64,000 nt of DNA from Rhodovastum atsumiense (GTDB lineage: Bacteria > Pseudomonadota > Alphaproteobacteria > Acetobacterales > Acetobacteraceae): positions 3,951,501-4,015,500 of the forward strand of contig NZ_OW485601.1 in NCBI RefSeq assembly GCF_937425535.1, in the 5' to 3' direction. The stretch's first letter is position 1. The number at the start of each line of letters is the position of its first letter. Shown here one piece after another: positions 1-14,035 of this stretch. The translations under genes and the position numbers were made by a program. The notes under the pieces are model-generated. The model ran no database searches. It was not told where the DNA came from and saw nothing but the letters and a program-made list of their open reading frames with translations.

Positions 1-3000
1 AGTTCAACGGCCTTCCCGAGCTCCGTGCGCAGGCGCGCGCTGTCCTCTTCGATGAAACAGGCGAGCCAGTCCCGTTCGGGAACCGGATCATGGCCGGGGG
101 GCAGGCCGACCATGGCCCGGGTTTGCGGGTCGCAATCGACCAGCCCGGTGGTGAAGTTGCGGCGGAAGCTGCCGATGCGGCCGACCGCGAGGCTCATGCG
201 CAGGAGTTCCGCCGCCTCGCGCTGCTCCGTCACGTCGATGACGACGCCGAGCGTGCTGAGCGGCTGTCCCGCGCCGTCGTACTCCCAGCGGGTGCGGGCC
301 TCGAAATGACGCAGGCTGCCGTCGGTCAGGCGACGGATGCGGTAGAGCACCACGCTTTCGGGGGCCTGCCTCGCCACGATTCCGGCGATGTGGGCCTTGA
401 GCATGTCAAGGTCGCCGGGCTGGAGCGCGGCCCACCATTGCCCGATCGTGAGCGGGGTCTCGTCCGCCGGCAGGCCGTACATGGCCCGCACCTCCGGGCT
501 GCACTGCACCAGTCCGGTGGTGAAGTCATGGCGGAAGCTGCCGATGCGGCCGACCGCGAGGCTCATGCGCAGGAGTTCCGCCGCCTCGCGCTGCTCGGTC
601 ACGTCGATGAAGACGCCATGTACGCTGTCCGTCTTTCCGTCCGGGCCGTAGTCGACGTGCACCCTGGTCTCGAAATGGCGCAGGCGGCCGTCGCCGGGAT
701 GGCGGAGCCGGAAGGTGTCGACGCTCTCCGGCAGTTGCAGCCGCTCGCTTTGCGCGATGTGGACGCGCAGGCGCGCGAGTTCCTCGGGCAGGAAATTGGC
801 GAACCAGTCCTGCTCCGTGATCGGCCCGTCGCCGGGGGGCAGGCCGATCATGGTCCGCATCTCCGGCCCGCACTGCACCAGCCCGGTGGTGAAGTCGTGG
901 CGGAAGCTGCCGATACGGCCGGCCTGCAGGCACAGCCGCAGCAGCGTCTCCGCCTCCCGGCTGGCGGTGACGTCGATGACCGCGCCGCGATCGACCACCG
1001 GCCGCCCCTCGGCATCGAATTCGAAATGGGTGCGGACCTCGATGTGCCGTACCCTCCCGTCCGCCGGATGGCGGATGCGATAGGCCAGTGTCATCTCCGG
1101 ATATCGCCCGGTCATGGCGTCGTCGATCGCCGCCTGCACCTTCTTCCGGTCCACCGGCAGCAGCGTGGCCAGCCAGGTCCCGGTGGGAAGCGGGGCATCG
1201 TCCTCCGGCAGCCCGTGCAACGCCCGCGCCTCCGGCCCGGCCCAGATCTCCCCGGTGACGAGATCGCGCGTGTACGTGCCGATCCGGCTGATCTGCATGC
1301 ACAGGCGCAGGCGTTCCGCGGCCTTGTGGCTTTCGGTGATGTCGATCACCACGCCGGTCGAGCGCAACGGCCGGCCGGTGGCGTCGTATTCATACCGCGT
1401 GCGTGCCTCCAGGTGCCGCACCGTGCCGTCCACCGGATGGCGAACGCGGTACTGGAACGCGGCCTGTGGCAGGCGTTTCGCCGTGGCCTCGCTGATCTGG
1501 GCGCGCAGGCGATCCTGGTCCTCGGGCAGCAGCGTGGCGAGCCAGGCCGCGTCTGGCACGACGGCGTCCCCGGCCGGCAGGCCGTGCAAGGCCCGCATCT
1601 CGGCCCCGCATTCGTACACGCCGGCCACGATGTCGCGCCGGTAGGTGCCGATATGGCCGATCTGCATGCACAGGTGCAGCAGCGATTCGCTGGCCCGCAA
1701 CCGCTCCGAGGTTGCCCGCAGCTCGGTGATGTCCTGCACCACGGCGAGGCCGCGGGTCGGACGGCCCTGTTCGTCGCGGGCGGAGACGGCGAGGCTGAGC
1801 CGGCCCCACACCACCGCGCCGTCCGGGCGCAGGTAGCGCACTTCCGCGTCCCAGCTGCCGTTTCCGTCCAGCGCCGCGCGCCAGTCCCGGCTGATCTTCG
1901 GGCGGTCCTCCGGATGCACGACGTCGGCCGGGGTGAGGTCCCGGCGCAACTCGGCCTCGGTGCGGCCGCTGATCTCGCAGTAGCGGCGGTTGACGCGCAG
2001 GAAGCGTCCCGAGGGGATCTCCACTTCGCTCAGCGCCGCGGTGCCGTTGGCGAAGACGGCATCAAGCGCCGCCGCGTATTCGCGCAGGCGCGCATCCCGC
2101 GCCCGCGCCCGCGCCCGGGTCAGGCGCTGCGCCAGCAGGACGCCACCCAGGATCATGCCTTCCATCAGCAACAGGCTCATGCCGAGCTGTTGGGCCTGCC
2201 GGTGCCAGGGCACCAGCGCCGCGTCGGTTGTGCGCGTCACCGTGACCAGCAGGGGATAGCCTGCCACGGCCCGGACGGTGGCGATGCGTTCGATGCCATC
2301 CACCGGGCCGTGGCGCTGCAGGGTCACGCCCGGCCCACCCGGAACGAGCCGCTGGACCGGCTCGCTCAGATCGAAGCGGGCGTTGACGATCGACTCCAGC
2401 TTCGGATGACGGGCGAGCAGCGTGCCGTCGCGGCGGAACAGCGTGATCGAGCTGCCCGGGCCAAGGGCGAGGTCACCGAAGAGATCCTCGAAATAGGCAA
2501 GGTCGATGCTGGCGGCGACGGCGCCAAGGAAGCTGCCGTCCGGGGCATTGATCCGGCGGGCGAGGTAGACGGCCCACTGGCCGCCGTTCAGGCCGCGCAT
2601 CGGGGGGGAGAGGACACGCGCGTGGCCAGGATCGTTGCGCAGCGGGTCGAAATACGCGCGCCCCGTCACGTTGAACGACGGGGGCGGCCAGGACCTGGAA
2701 TCGGCGATGATCCCGCCCTCGGCATCGACGAGGAAAAGACTGCGCACGCGCGACAGGGCGGCGGTGCGCGCGACCAGGTCGGCATGGACCGCGAGCCCGC
2801 CCATCCTGGCCCGCAATGCCTCCGGGGTGTCGATGCCCTGGCTGCCGATCCAGTCCGCGGTGGCGTCTTCGAGGACCTCGACCGAGCGGAGTCCGGCCTC
2901 CACCCACTTGGTGAGGATCAGGGAAATGTTCTCCGTCTCGCGCCCGGCGTCCTGCAATGCCTCTTCCCGCTCCCGCGCGAGATACGCCCAGGTGGCGACG

Positions 3001-3149
3001 GCGAGGCCGAGGCCCAGCGCCGCGCCGATGAGCACGGGCCAGGATGCCGCCACTCCGCCCGCCTGCTGCCGGAGCAGAAGGCGGCACGCGGCGCGCAGCC
3101 CAGCCAGGGCTTTCCGTAGGAAATCAGGGAAATGGCCGGACCGGATCAT
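1..3149 (-). CDS. Membrane-anchored multi-PAS sensor protein (partial, runs off left edge)
   Basis: No stop occurs in 1,049 codons from the ATG at 3149 to the window edge, so the C-terminus is missing. An N-terminal membrane segment (about residues 38-58) is followed by an extracytoplasmic dCache-like region and a second membrane segment. At least six PAS domains follow in tandem. They repeat the pattern IGxxxRD...GPExRALHGLP...RHPxDGxxRHxExR, and the last is cut by the edge. The first 650 residues align closely with the neighbour at 3303-6494, so the two are tandem paralogues. By analogy the missing end may be GGDEF-EAL or a histidine kinase; this is inference. Ligand sensing across the inner membrane is the likely role. 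The long plus-strand open frame over this gene is its antisense shadow. Confidence 0.85.
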   Translation of the reverse strand, partial: MIRSGHFPDFLRKALAGLRAACRLLLRQQAGGVAASWPVLIGAALGLGLAVATWAYLAREREEALQDAGRETENISLILTKWVEAGLRSVEVLEDATADWIGSQGIDTPEALRARMGGLAVHADLVARTAALSRVRSLFLVDAEGGIIADSRSWPPPSFNVTGRAYFDPLRNDPGHARVLSPPMRGLNGGQWAVYLARRINAPDGSFLGAVAASIDLAYFEDLFGDLALGPGSSITLFRRDGTLLARHPKLESIVNARFDLSEPVQRLVPGGPGVTLQRHGPVDGIERIATVRAVAGYPLLVTVTRTTDAALVPWHRQAQQLGMSLLLMEGMILGGVLLAQRLTRARARARDARLREYAAALDAVFANGTAALSEVEIPSGRFLRVNRRYCEISGRTEAELRRDLTPADVVHPEDRPKISRDWRAALDGNGSWDAEVRYLRPDGAVVWGRLSLAVSARDEQGRPTRGLAVVQDITELRATSERLRASESLLHLCMQIGHIGTYRRDIVAGVYECGAEMRALHGLPAGDAVVPDAAWLATLLPEDQDRLRAQISEATAKRLPQAAFQYRVRHPVDGTVRHLEARTRYEYDATGRPLRSTGVVIDITESHKAAERLRLCMQISRIGTYTRDLVTGEIWAGPEARALHGLPEDDAPLPTGTWLATLLPVDRKKVQAAIDDAMTGRYPEMTLAYRIRHPADGRVRHIEVRTHFEFDAEGRPVVDRGAVIDVTASREAETLLRLCLQAGRIGSFRHDFTTGLVQCGPEMRTMIGLPPGDGPITEQDWFANFLPEELARLRVHIAQSERLQLPESVDTFRLRHPGDGRLRHFETRVHVDYGPDGKTDSVHGVFIDVTEQREAAELLRMSLAVGRIGSFRHDFTTGLVQCSPEVRAMYGLPADETPLTIGQWWAALQPGDLDMLKAHIAGIVARQAPESVVLYRIRRLTDGSLRHFEARTRWEYDGAGQPLSTLGVVIDVTEQREAAELLRMSLAVGRIGSFRRNFTTGLVDCDPQTRAMVGLPPGHDPVPERDWLACFIEEDSARLRTELGKAVE

Positions 3150-3194
3150 GTCGGGAAACCGTGTTGATTTCGATAATAGTGTATTTGAGTAATA

Positions 3195-3215
3195 TAAATA
3201 TCGTTTCGATATTTA
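3195..3215. promoter_or_regulatory. AT-rich inverted repeat upstream of the multi-PAS gene
   Basis: A perfect 9-bp inverted repeat, TAAATATCG with a TTT centre, lies about 45 bp upstream of the start at 3149, in an AT-rich gap between two minus-strand sensor genes. It could be an operator or part of the promoter; the binding protein is unknown. Confidence 0.3.
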
Positions 3216-3302
3216 AACTAAAGTGACTGCAAGCGCGCCTATAACAGAAACCTATAATAGATATCCACATTTTCTTTTCTGCAATCCCGCCTGCGCGTGG
3301 CT

Positions 3303-6300
3303 TCAGCCGGTGGCGGTTCCGTCCACCACGGCCAACCGTTGCAGCAGGCCGGGGACCTCGCCGGCCGGGCATGGCTCGCCGAACAGCCGGCCCTGCATCT
3401 CGGCGCAGCGTTCGCGCGAGAGCAGCCGGACCTGTTCCTCGGTTTCCACCCCCTCGGCGGTCGCGGTCATGCCGAGATCGGTGCACAGCCCGGTCATGGC
3501 ACGAAGGATGGCCATGGCATTGCCCTCGCATGCCCGCCGGAGATCGCAGGTCAGGCAGCGGTCGATCTTCACCTTGTCGAAGGTGAAATGTCGAAGGAGG
3601 TTCAGCAGGGAGCGGCCGGTGCCGAAATCGTCGAGGGCAATGCGCACGCCGAGCGCGCGCAGCCGCCGCAGCGTGACCAGCGTCGCCTCGGTCTCCTGCA
3701 GGATCGCCGCCTCGGTGATCTCCAGCTCCAGCCGTCCCGGATCGAGGCCGGATGCCTCCAGCGCGGCGGTGACGGCGTCGACCAGGCCGCGATGCGCGAA
3801 CTGGGCGGGCGAGAGGTTCACCGCGACCTTCGGGACATCGGGCCAGGTGGTGGCATCGGCGCAGGCCCGTGCCAGCACCCATTCACCGATGCGGGCGATC
3901 AGGCGGATGTCCTCTGCCAGCGGCAGGAAGGCCGCCGGCCGCAGGAGCCCGCGTTCGGGGTGGCGCCAGCGCAGCAGCGCCTCCAGCCCGTTGACCCGGC
4001 GCGAGGCGGTGTCGACGATCGGCTGGTAGAACAGTTCGAACTCCTGGCCGGCGACGGCCCGGCGCAGCTCGTTCTCCAGCGCCCGGCGCTGCTGCATGCG
4101 CGCATCCATCTCCGGCTCGAAGAAGCGCCAGCAATTGCGCCCTTCCTCCTTGGCACGATAGAGCGCCATGTCCGCCGCCTTGACCAGCCGCTCGCGGTCC
4201 AGGCCGTCGGCGGGGGCGAGGACGATGCCGATGCTGGTGCCGATGCGGACCTGCCGGCCGTCCAGATCGAAGGGCATGCCGATCACCTCGACCATCCGGC
4301 GGGCCACGGCGGTTGCCGCCTGGGGCTGGTCCACGCTCGACTGGATGACGGCGAACTCGTCGCCGCCGAGCCGGGCGAGGGTGTCGGTCTCGCGCAGCTC
4401 CGCCCGCAGCCGCGCGGTGACCTCGCGCAGCAGCGCGTCGCCCACCGGGTGACCGAGCGTGTCGTTGACTTCCTTGAAGCCGTCGAGGTCGGCCAGCAGC
4501 AAGGCGAAGCCCTGCCCGCGCTTCGCCCGCGCCAGCGCTTCGTCCAGCCGCTCGCCGAACAGCATGCGGTTGGGCAGGCCGGTGAGCACGTCGTGGCGGG
4601 CGAGATGGGCGATGCGCGCCTCCGCCTCGCGGCTGGCGGTGACATCGATCGCGGCGCCGGCCGAGCGGAGCGGTTGCCCCTGGGCGTCGTATTCGTAGCG
4701 GGCGCGCGCCTCGATATGCCGCACCGTGCCGTCCACCGGATGGCGGACGCGATAGTGGAAAGCGGCTTCCGGCAGGCGCCGGGCCAGGGCCTCGCGGATC
4801 TCGTCGCGCAGCCGTTCCCGGTCTTCCGGCAGCAGCGTGTCGAGCCATGCCGCGTCGGAGAGGGGGGCGTCCCCCGTGGGCAGGCCGTGCAGCGCCCGCA
4901 TTTCGGGCCCGCATTCATAGCTTCCGGCCACGATGTCGCGGCGGTAGGTGCCGATCTTGCCGATCTGCATGCCCAGCCGCAGCAGGGCCTTGTTGTGGCG
5001 CAACCGCTCCGCGGTCGCCCGCAGCTCGGTGATGTCCTGCACGACGGTCAGGCCACGCGTCGGCCGGCCCTGTTCGTCGCGGGCGGAGATGGCGAGGCTG
5101 ATGCGGCCCCACACCACCGTGCCATCCGGCCGCAGGTAGCGCAGCTCCGTATCCCAGTGTCTGCCGGCCGCGATGGCGGCGCGCCATTGCCGCATGATCT
5201 CCTGGCGGTCCTGCGGGTGCACGACATCGGCGGGGGTGAGCCCCTGGCACAGCTCGGCTTCCGTCCGGCCGGTCATCTCGCAGTAGCGGTGGTTGACGCG
5301 CAGGAAGCGTCCCGAGGGCAGTTCCACCTCGTTGAGCGCCGCCGTGCTGTTGCCGAAGACGGCATCGAGCGCTGCCTGGTATTCGCGCAGCCGCGCCTCC
5401 CGCACCCGCGCGCGGGCCATGGCCAGGCGCCGGGTGAGCAGGACGCCGCCGAGGATCATTCCTTCCACCAGCAGCAATCCCAGGCCCAGGCGTCCGGCCA
5501 GCCGGCGCCAGGGCGCCAGCACCTCGCTCTCGGCGCGGCTCACCACGACGATCAGGGGATAGGCCTTCACCGTCCACACCCCCGCGACCCGCAGGATGCC
5601 GTCCACCGGGCTGCGGACGTGCAGGGTGCCGCCTGGCCCGGCGGACAGGATCCGCCGCAGCGCCTCGCTCGGCTCGAAGCGCGTGCCGATATGGGCGTCC
5701 GGCCCCGGGTAGCGGGCCAGCATCAGGCCGTCCTGGCGGCTGAGCGTGACCGAGCTGTTCAGGCCGAGGGCCAGGTTCTCGAACAGATCATCGAAATCGA
5801 CGAGGTCGATGCTGGCGGCGACGACACCGAGCAGGCTGCCGTCGGGCGCGCTGATCCGGCGGGAGATGTGGGCAACCCAGCGCCCGTCGGTCAGGGCGCG
5901 CAGCGGGCCGCCGAGGAAGCGCTCGCGGCTGGGATCGTCACGGAGCGCGGCGAAATAGTCGCGATCCGACACATCCAGCAGCGGGGGCGGCCAGGCGCCG
6001 GTGCCGGCGACGTACTGGCCTTCGGCATCGACGAAAAAGAGGGTGCGCACGCGCGGCAGGCCGGCGACGCGGGCGACCAGGTTGTCGTGGACCGCCTGCC
6101 CCGACAGCCTGGCGCGGAATTTCTCCGGGGTATCGATGCCCTGGCTGCCGATCCAGGCCACGGTGGCCGCTTCGAACACCTCGATCGCGCGGAGGCCGGA
6201 CTCCACCCAGCTGGCCAGGACCAGGGCGGTGTTCCGGGTCTCGCGCCCGGCATTGCGAAGCATGTCGTCCCGCTCGCGGGCGAGATAGACCCCGGTCGCG

Positions 6301-6494
6301 ACGGCAAGGCCGAGACCGAACACCGCCCCGAGCAGCGCAAGCCAGGACAGTCTCCCTTGTTCCGGCCGGCCCGGCGGAAGAGGGGGGCTGCCGGGCCGTG
6401 CGGCGGCACGCGCGAGGGCACGGCAGGCGGCGCGCAGGCGGTCCAGGCTTCTCCATGGGAAGTGAAAACCATGGGCAAACCGGATCATTTTCAA
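3303..6494 (-). CDS. dCache-PAS-PAS-GGDEF-EAL protein (putative bifunctional c-di-GMP enzyme)
   Basis: This 1,063-residue inner-membrane protein has a membrane segment at about 51-71, an extracytoplasmic dCache-like sensor (75-320), a second membrane segment (337-355), two PAS domains (375-490 and 505-625), GGDEF (630-795) and EAL (805-1055). The cyclase motif GGDEF is intact at 710-714 and preceded by the inhibitory I-site RETD (701-704). The phosphodiesterase half keeps EALLR (838-842), VNLSPAQF, EITE, DDFGTG, KID and EGVET, so both activities are possible from sequence. Which one dominates cannot be told. Its N-terminal half is paralogous to the gene at 1-3149, indicating tandem duplication followed by exchange of the output end. 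Start codons at 6494 and 6488 are both possible. Confidence 0.93.
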   Translation of the reverse strand: MKMIRFAHGFHFPWRSLDRLRAACRALARAAARPGSPPLPPGRPEQGRLSWLALLGAVFGLGLAVATGVYLARERDDMLRNAGRETRNTALVLASWVESGLRAIEVFEAATVAWIGSQGIDTPEKFRARLSGQAVHDNLVARVAGLPRVRTLFFVDAEGQYVAGTGAWPPPLLDVSDRDYFAALRDDPSRERFLGGPLRALTDGRWVAHISRRISAPDGSLLGVVAASIDLVDFDDLFENLALGLNSSVTLSRQDGLMLARYPGPDAHIGTRFEPSEALRRILSAGPGGTLHVRSPVDGILRVAGVWTVKAYPLIVVVSRAESEVLAPWRRLAGRLGLGLLLVEGMILGGVLLTRRLAMARARVREARLREYQAALDAVFGNSTAALNEVELPSGRFLRVNHRYCEMTGRTEAELCQGLTPADVVHPQDRQEIMRQWRAAIAAGRHWDTELRYLRPDGTVVWGRISLAISARDEQGRPTRGLTVVQDITELRATAERLRHNKALLRLGMQIGKIGTYRRDIVAGSYECGPEMRALHGLPTGDAPLSDAAWLDTLLPEDRERLRDEIREALARRLPEAAFHYRVRHPVDGTVRHIEARARYEYDAQGQPLRSAGAAIDVTASREAEARIAHLARHDVLTGLPNRMLFGERLDEALARAKRGQGFALLLADLDGFKEVNDTLGHPVGDALLREVTARLRAELRETDTLARLGGDEFAVIQSSVDQPQAATAVARRMVEVIGMPFDLDGRQVRIGTSIGIVLAPADGLDRERLVKAADMALYRAKEEGRNCWRFFEPEMDARMQQRRALENELRRAVAGQEFELFYQPIVDTASRRVNGLEALLRWRHPERGLLRPAAFLPLAEDIRLIARIGEWVLARACADATTWPDVPKVAVNLSPAQFAHRGLVDAVTAALEASGLDPGRLELEITEAAILQETEATLVTLRRLRALGVRIALDDFGTGRSLLNLLRHFTFDKVKIDRCLTCDLRRACEGNAMAILRAMTGLCTDLGMTATAEGVETEEQVRLLSRERCAEMQGRLFGEPCPAGEVPGLLQRLAVVDGTATG

Positions 6495-6635
6495 TAAACC
6501 ACGGAAGATTCAGCCTGCATACGAAATGGCAACAGGTTATTCATCGGAAATGATGAGCCAAATTGCCGTTATTTCAGGCTATATCAGAAACCAATGGTAG
6601 ATTTCCACTTGCCAGAACCCCCGTGCCCCGGTGTG

Positions 6636-10880
<4,245 letters not shown>

Positions 10881-11367
10881 TTGATATACAATTATATGTC
10901 ATTCTGTGGTGTGGTGGCCCGGACGTTGTAGGGTGTTCTTGACTGCATCAAAATACTTCTAGGTGTGAGGAATTTTCCTGAATATTTCTATATTTCATTT
11001 GCGCGGCAATGGAATATTATGCATCATTTTTCACTATACTTTTATTTGTGAAAGATTTTCAATAGTGCCGGCGTCAGCGGGAGGCCCCCGCTTTGCCGCG
11101 GGTCGAACCGACCGGGCGCACTGTTGTTGGCGGATCGCCTCTGCGGTCCGGGAAGCGTCGCCAGGGTTGCAGCCCCGACCGACGCAAGGCAGTCGGATGA
11201 ACAATCCGACCCGACCGGAACGAACCTGCTCTGGGTAGAAATCAACTTATCGGAAAAGTATGGGGCCCCATCAAATTATTTTTACCTGCATCATTTTTCC
11301 GAGCAATTTTTATTACTAATTTAATATTATATCGCGCCATGCTCCGAATGGCGGAAACGGCCTGCTC
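10881..11367. other. AT-rich intergenic region between divergent transcription units
   Basis: This 487-bp gap separates the hybrid kinase (minus) from the FHA-protease cassette (plus), so it should hold promoters for both. Its composition is clearly AT-richer than its neighbours. The only structure I can support is a 7-bp hairpin, GTCGGAT/ATCCGAC, at 11192-11210. Short open frames inside it lack ribosome-binding sites or protein-like composition and were not called. Confidence 0.5.
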
Positions 11368-13137
11368 ATGTCGACGCGCATCATCATTCAGCACCAAGGC
11401 GGCGCCAAGGCTCACCAGATCGAGCAGTTCCCGTTGCAGGGCGGCCTGGAACTGACCATTGGCCGCGATCCAGCCTGCAACATCACCTTCGACCCGCAGC
11501 GCGACGACATGGTGAGCCGTCGCCATGCCGCCATCCGGGTGAGCAGTGGCGACCCACCCGGCTTTCGGATCGTCGACCTGGGCAGCAGTAACGGCACCTT
11601 CGTGAATGGCCAGCGCCTCCAGGGTGAGGCGGAGCTGCTGCCAACCGACATGGTGCAGCTCGGCGTGGACGGCCCATGCTTTCTGTTCGACCTCGATCCG
11701 CGACCGACCCAGGTGCCCGCACGCACCCGGCTGATCGACCTGCCGGCGGCGAAGCCGACGCGCATCACCGATTCCAATCCCGAACCTGCCGAGCCCCCGG
11801 CTTCGTCGGCGATGCGCTCCCCCCCGATGACCGGACCGGTGCCGCCGGCCAGGAAGGGGCTCGGGCGCGAGACGGTGGAGGGCATGCTGACGGCGCAACG
11901 CCGCAGCACCAGCCGTGTCTGGTTCTACACGGTCGCCGGCATGCTGGCGTGCTTCGCCGTGGGGGGGGTGGTCGTCTACAGATCGGGCCAACACGCGCAG
12001 AAGCAAGTGGCGGATGGATATCGCCAGACCGTCACGATGATCGACGCCCAGAATGCCACCATCAACAAGATAGGCGAGCAGTACCAAAAACAGAAGGTGA
12101 TGTCGCCGGCCGATATCGTCGACACCTACGGCAATGCGACAGTGTTTATCGGGGTCCGCTGGCGTCTCTATGATCGCGAGACCGGCAAGGGGCTGTACCA
12201 CCGCTACGGCTGCCACAAGGACTACCCGGCGTTGCCATGCTATGTCCGTCTCGCCGAGGGCAACATCGTGCGCTGGCTGACCACCGAGGACGAGGGGCAC
12301 AGCAACTACGAGATCGGCGGGGCCGGCGAGGCCAGCGGCTTCGTCATCACCGAGGACGGGTTCATCCTGACCAACAAGCACGTCGCCGCGGCCTGGATGC
12401 TGCCCTATGCGGATTCCTCCAAGGCAGGACTCGTGGTCGATGAGGCACGGCCAGGCAAGGCCTTCGAGTTCAAGCCCCAGGTGCTCCAGGGCCTGCACCC
12501 GGCCTGGAATCCCGAGTTGGGCGGCGTGATCTTCCATCACCAGGGGCCGATGGTGGTGAGCGGGCGGCGGCAGCGTGTCTTCGAGGGACGCAACGACCGG
12601 CTGGAGGTCCGCTTCCCCGGCAGCCGTCTCGGGATAGCAGCTCGCCTCGTGCGCGCTTCCACCGATGCCGACGTCGCTCTGATCCGGATCGACCCGACGC
12701 AAAAGCTGGCGAAAGTCGAGCTGGCGCCCACCGACGAGGTCCGCAAGGGCACTGCCGTCACCGTGCTCGGCTATCCCGTTGCCTCCGCGAAGAGCATCGC
12801 CGAGGTGCGCGTGTTCGAGAACGGGGAATTCCGCAGCACCTACGAGATCGTGCCGGAGCCGACGGTGACGCCCGGGACGCTTTCACTGGTGAGCGTGTCC
12901 CGGGAGGCCCCTGGCGTGGCCGGGACGACCATGGTGGGCGGCCGCGTGTTCAACCCCATGGGCCCGGTCTACCAGCTCACTGCGGCGACCTCATCAGGCA
13001 ACAGCGGCGGACCGGTGTTCGATGGCTCCGGCAAGGTCATCGGCATGTTCACCTACGGCAGCAGCGAGAACGAGGCGGTCACCTTCGCCGTGCCGATCCG
13101 CTATGGCCGCGAGTTGCTGTTGCTGCAGCGCCGCTGA
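11368..13137 (+). CDS. FHA domain-transmembrane-trypsin-like serine protease fusion
   Basis: The protein has 589 residues. The N-terminal FHA domain (about 15-105) shows GRDP (32-35), SRRHAAI (50-56) and LGSSNGTFVNG (71-81), the residues that bind phosphothreonine. A proline-rich linker and one membrane segment (184-204) put the C-terminal S1C/HtrA-like protease domain (about 255-589) on the far side of the membrane. The catalytic triad is visible as His338 (TNKHVA), Asp435 (DADVAL) and Ser546 (GNSGGPV). No PDZ domain is present. It heads a cassette with a PP2C phosphatase 16 bp downstream and a Ser/Thr kinase after that, so the FHA domain probably reads the phosphorylation state set by those enzymes and controls or localises the protease. 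That coupling is inference. Confidence 0.9.
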   Translation: MSTRIIIQHQGGAKAHQIEQFPLQGGLELTIGRDPACNITFDPQRDDMVSRRHAAIRVSSGDPPGFRIVDLGSSNGTFVNGQRLQGEAELLPTDMVQLGVDGPCFLFDLDPRPTQVPARTRLIDLPAAKPTRITDSNPEPAEPPASSAMRSPPMTGPVPPARKGLGRETVEGMLTAQRRSTSRVWFYTVAGMLACFAVGGVVVYRSGQHAQKQVADGYRQTVTMIDAQNATINKIGEQYQKQKVMSPADIVDTYGNATVFIGVRWRLYDRETGKGLYHRYGCHKDYPALPCYVRLAEGNIVRWLTTEDEGHSNYEIGGAGEASGFVITEDGFILTNKHVAAAWMLPYADSSKAGLVVDEARPGKAFEFKPQVLQGLHPAWNPELGGVIFHHQGPMVVSGRRQRVFEGRNDRLEVRFPGSRLGIAARLVRASTDADVALIRIDPTQKLAKVELAPTDEVRKGTAVTVLGYPVASAKSIAEVRVFENGEFRSTYEIVPEPTVTPGTLSLVSVSREAPGVAGTTMVGGRVFNPMGPVYQLTAATSSGNSGGPVFDGSGKVIGMFTYGSSENEAVTFAVPIRYGRELLLLQRR

Positions 13138-13153
13138 CGCTGCCGTGGCGGTG

Positions 13154-14020
13154 ATGACCGCAGTGCGCCGGTTCCTGCGCACCCTGGCGCCGGCTGGCAC
13201 CGCCACGGCGGCACGGCTGGCCGTGACCGGGGCAATGCGCAGCCACCCTGGCCGGACGCGCGGCACCAACGAGGACGCGATGTTGTTCGATCTGCCGTCC
13301 CCGTCCACCCCGCAGGCGCGGCGCGGCGCGCTGCTGCTGGTCGCCGATGGCATGGGCGGGCACGCCGCCGGCGAGGTGGCCAGCGCGCTGGCGGCCCGGA
13401 CCGTGCACCGCCTGTTCTATGCCGCCGAAGGCCCGGTCCCGGACGTGCTGGGCCAGTGCTTCGTCGCCGCCAACGACGCCATTCGCCGGCATGCCCGCGG
13501 CGCGCCGGAATGCAAGGGCATGGGCACCACCTGCACCGTGCTGGCGATCCGCCAGGACCGCGCCTGGCTTGGCCATGTCGGCGACAGCCGCGCCTATTTG
13601 CTGCGCGACGGCACGCTCAGCCAGCTCAGCGAGGACCACACGCTGGTGGCCGAGCTGGTGCGCCTGGGCCGCCTGACCGCCGCGCAGGCCGCCGCCAGCC
13701 CGGAGCGCAACGTGCTGGTGCGCGCGCTCGGCACGCGACCGGTGGTGGCGCCGCTGGTGTGGGCCGAGGGGCTGGCGCTGCGGCCGGGCGATCGGCTGGT
13801 GCTGTGCTCGGACGGGCTGCACGACCTGGTTGACGCGGCGGAGATCGTCCGGTCCGTCGGCCGGCTTGCCCCCGATGCGGCCTGCGAGGCGCTGGTGGAG
13901 GCCGCCCTGCGTGAAGGTGGCCACGACAATATTTCGGTTGGCGTCTTCGCCGTCGAGGAAGCCGCCGAGCGGCCCGTGCCCGCCGTCTGCGGACGGCCGA
14001 CCCGCCGGATTGCCCCTTGA
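13154..14020 (+). CDS. PP2C-family Ser/Thr protein phosphatase
   Basis: A 288-residue PPM/PP2C phosphatase that removes phosphate from Ser/Thr using two metal ions. Visible motifs are the N-terminal RxTNEDA segment with its metal-binding Asp, LLVADGMGGHAAGE, GTTCTVL, GHVGDSRAYLLRDG, EDHTLV, LCSDGLHDLVD and GGHDNISVGVF, so all the usual catalytic aspartates are there. It has no signal peptide and is cytosolic. The ATG at 13154 is chosen because it follows the protease stop by 16 bp; a GTG sits one codon earlier and in-frame starts further upstream would overlap the protease. The kinase gene begins 15 bp after its stop, giving a tight three-gene operon of effector, phosphatase and kinase. Confidence 0.93.
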   Translation: MTAVRRFLRTLAPAGTATAARLAVTGAMRSHPGRTRGTNEDAMLFDLPSPSTPQARRGALLLVADGMGGHAAGEVASALAARTVHRLFYAAEGPVPDVLGQCFVAANDAIRRHARGAPECKGMGTTCTVLAIRQDRAWLGHVGDSRAYLLRDGTLSQLSEDHTLVAELVRLGRLTAAQAAASPERNVLVRALGTRPVVAPLVWAEGLALRPGDRLVLCSDGLHDLVDAAEIVRSVGRLAPDAACEALVEAALREGGHDNISVGVFAVEEAAERPVPAVCGRPTRRIAP

Positions 14021-14035
14021 ACAAGTGCACCCGCC

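Noticed and set aside
90-6497. Two plus-strand open frames of over 1,000 codons (90-3119 and 3297-6497)
   Set aside because: They lie antisense to the PAS and GGDEF-EAL genes, have Arg/Gly/His-rich composition and no domains. Long antisense frames are expected in high-GC DNA.
10999-11324. Short frames in the 487-bp gap
   Set aside because: No ribosome-binding sites, no signal or domain features, and composition like non-coding DNA.
11242-12702. Minus-strand frame of 486 codons
   Set aside because: Antisense to the FHA-protease gene and without protein features.
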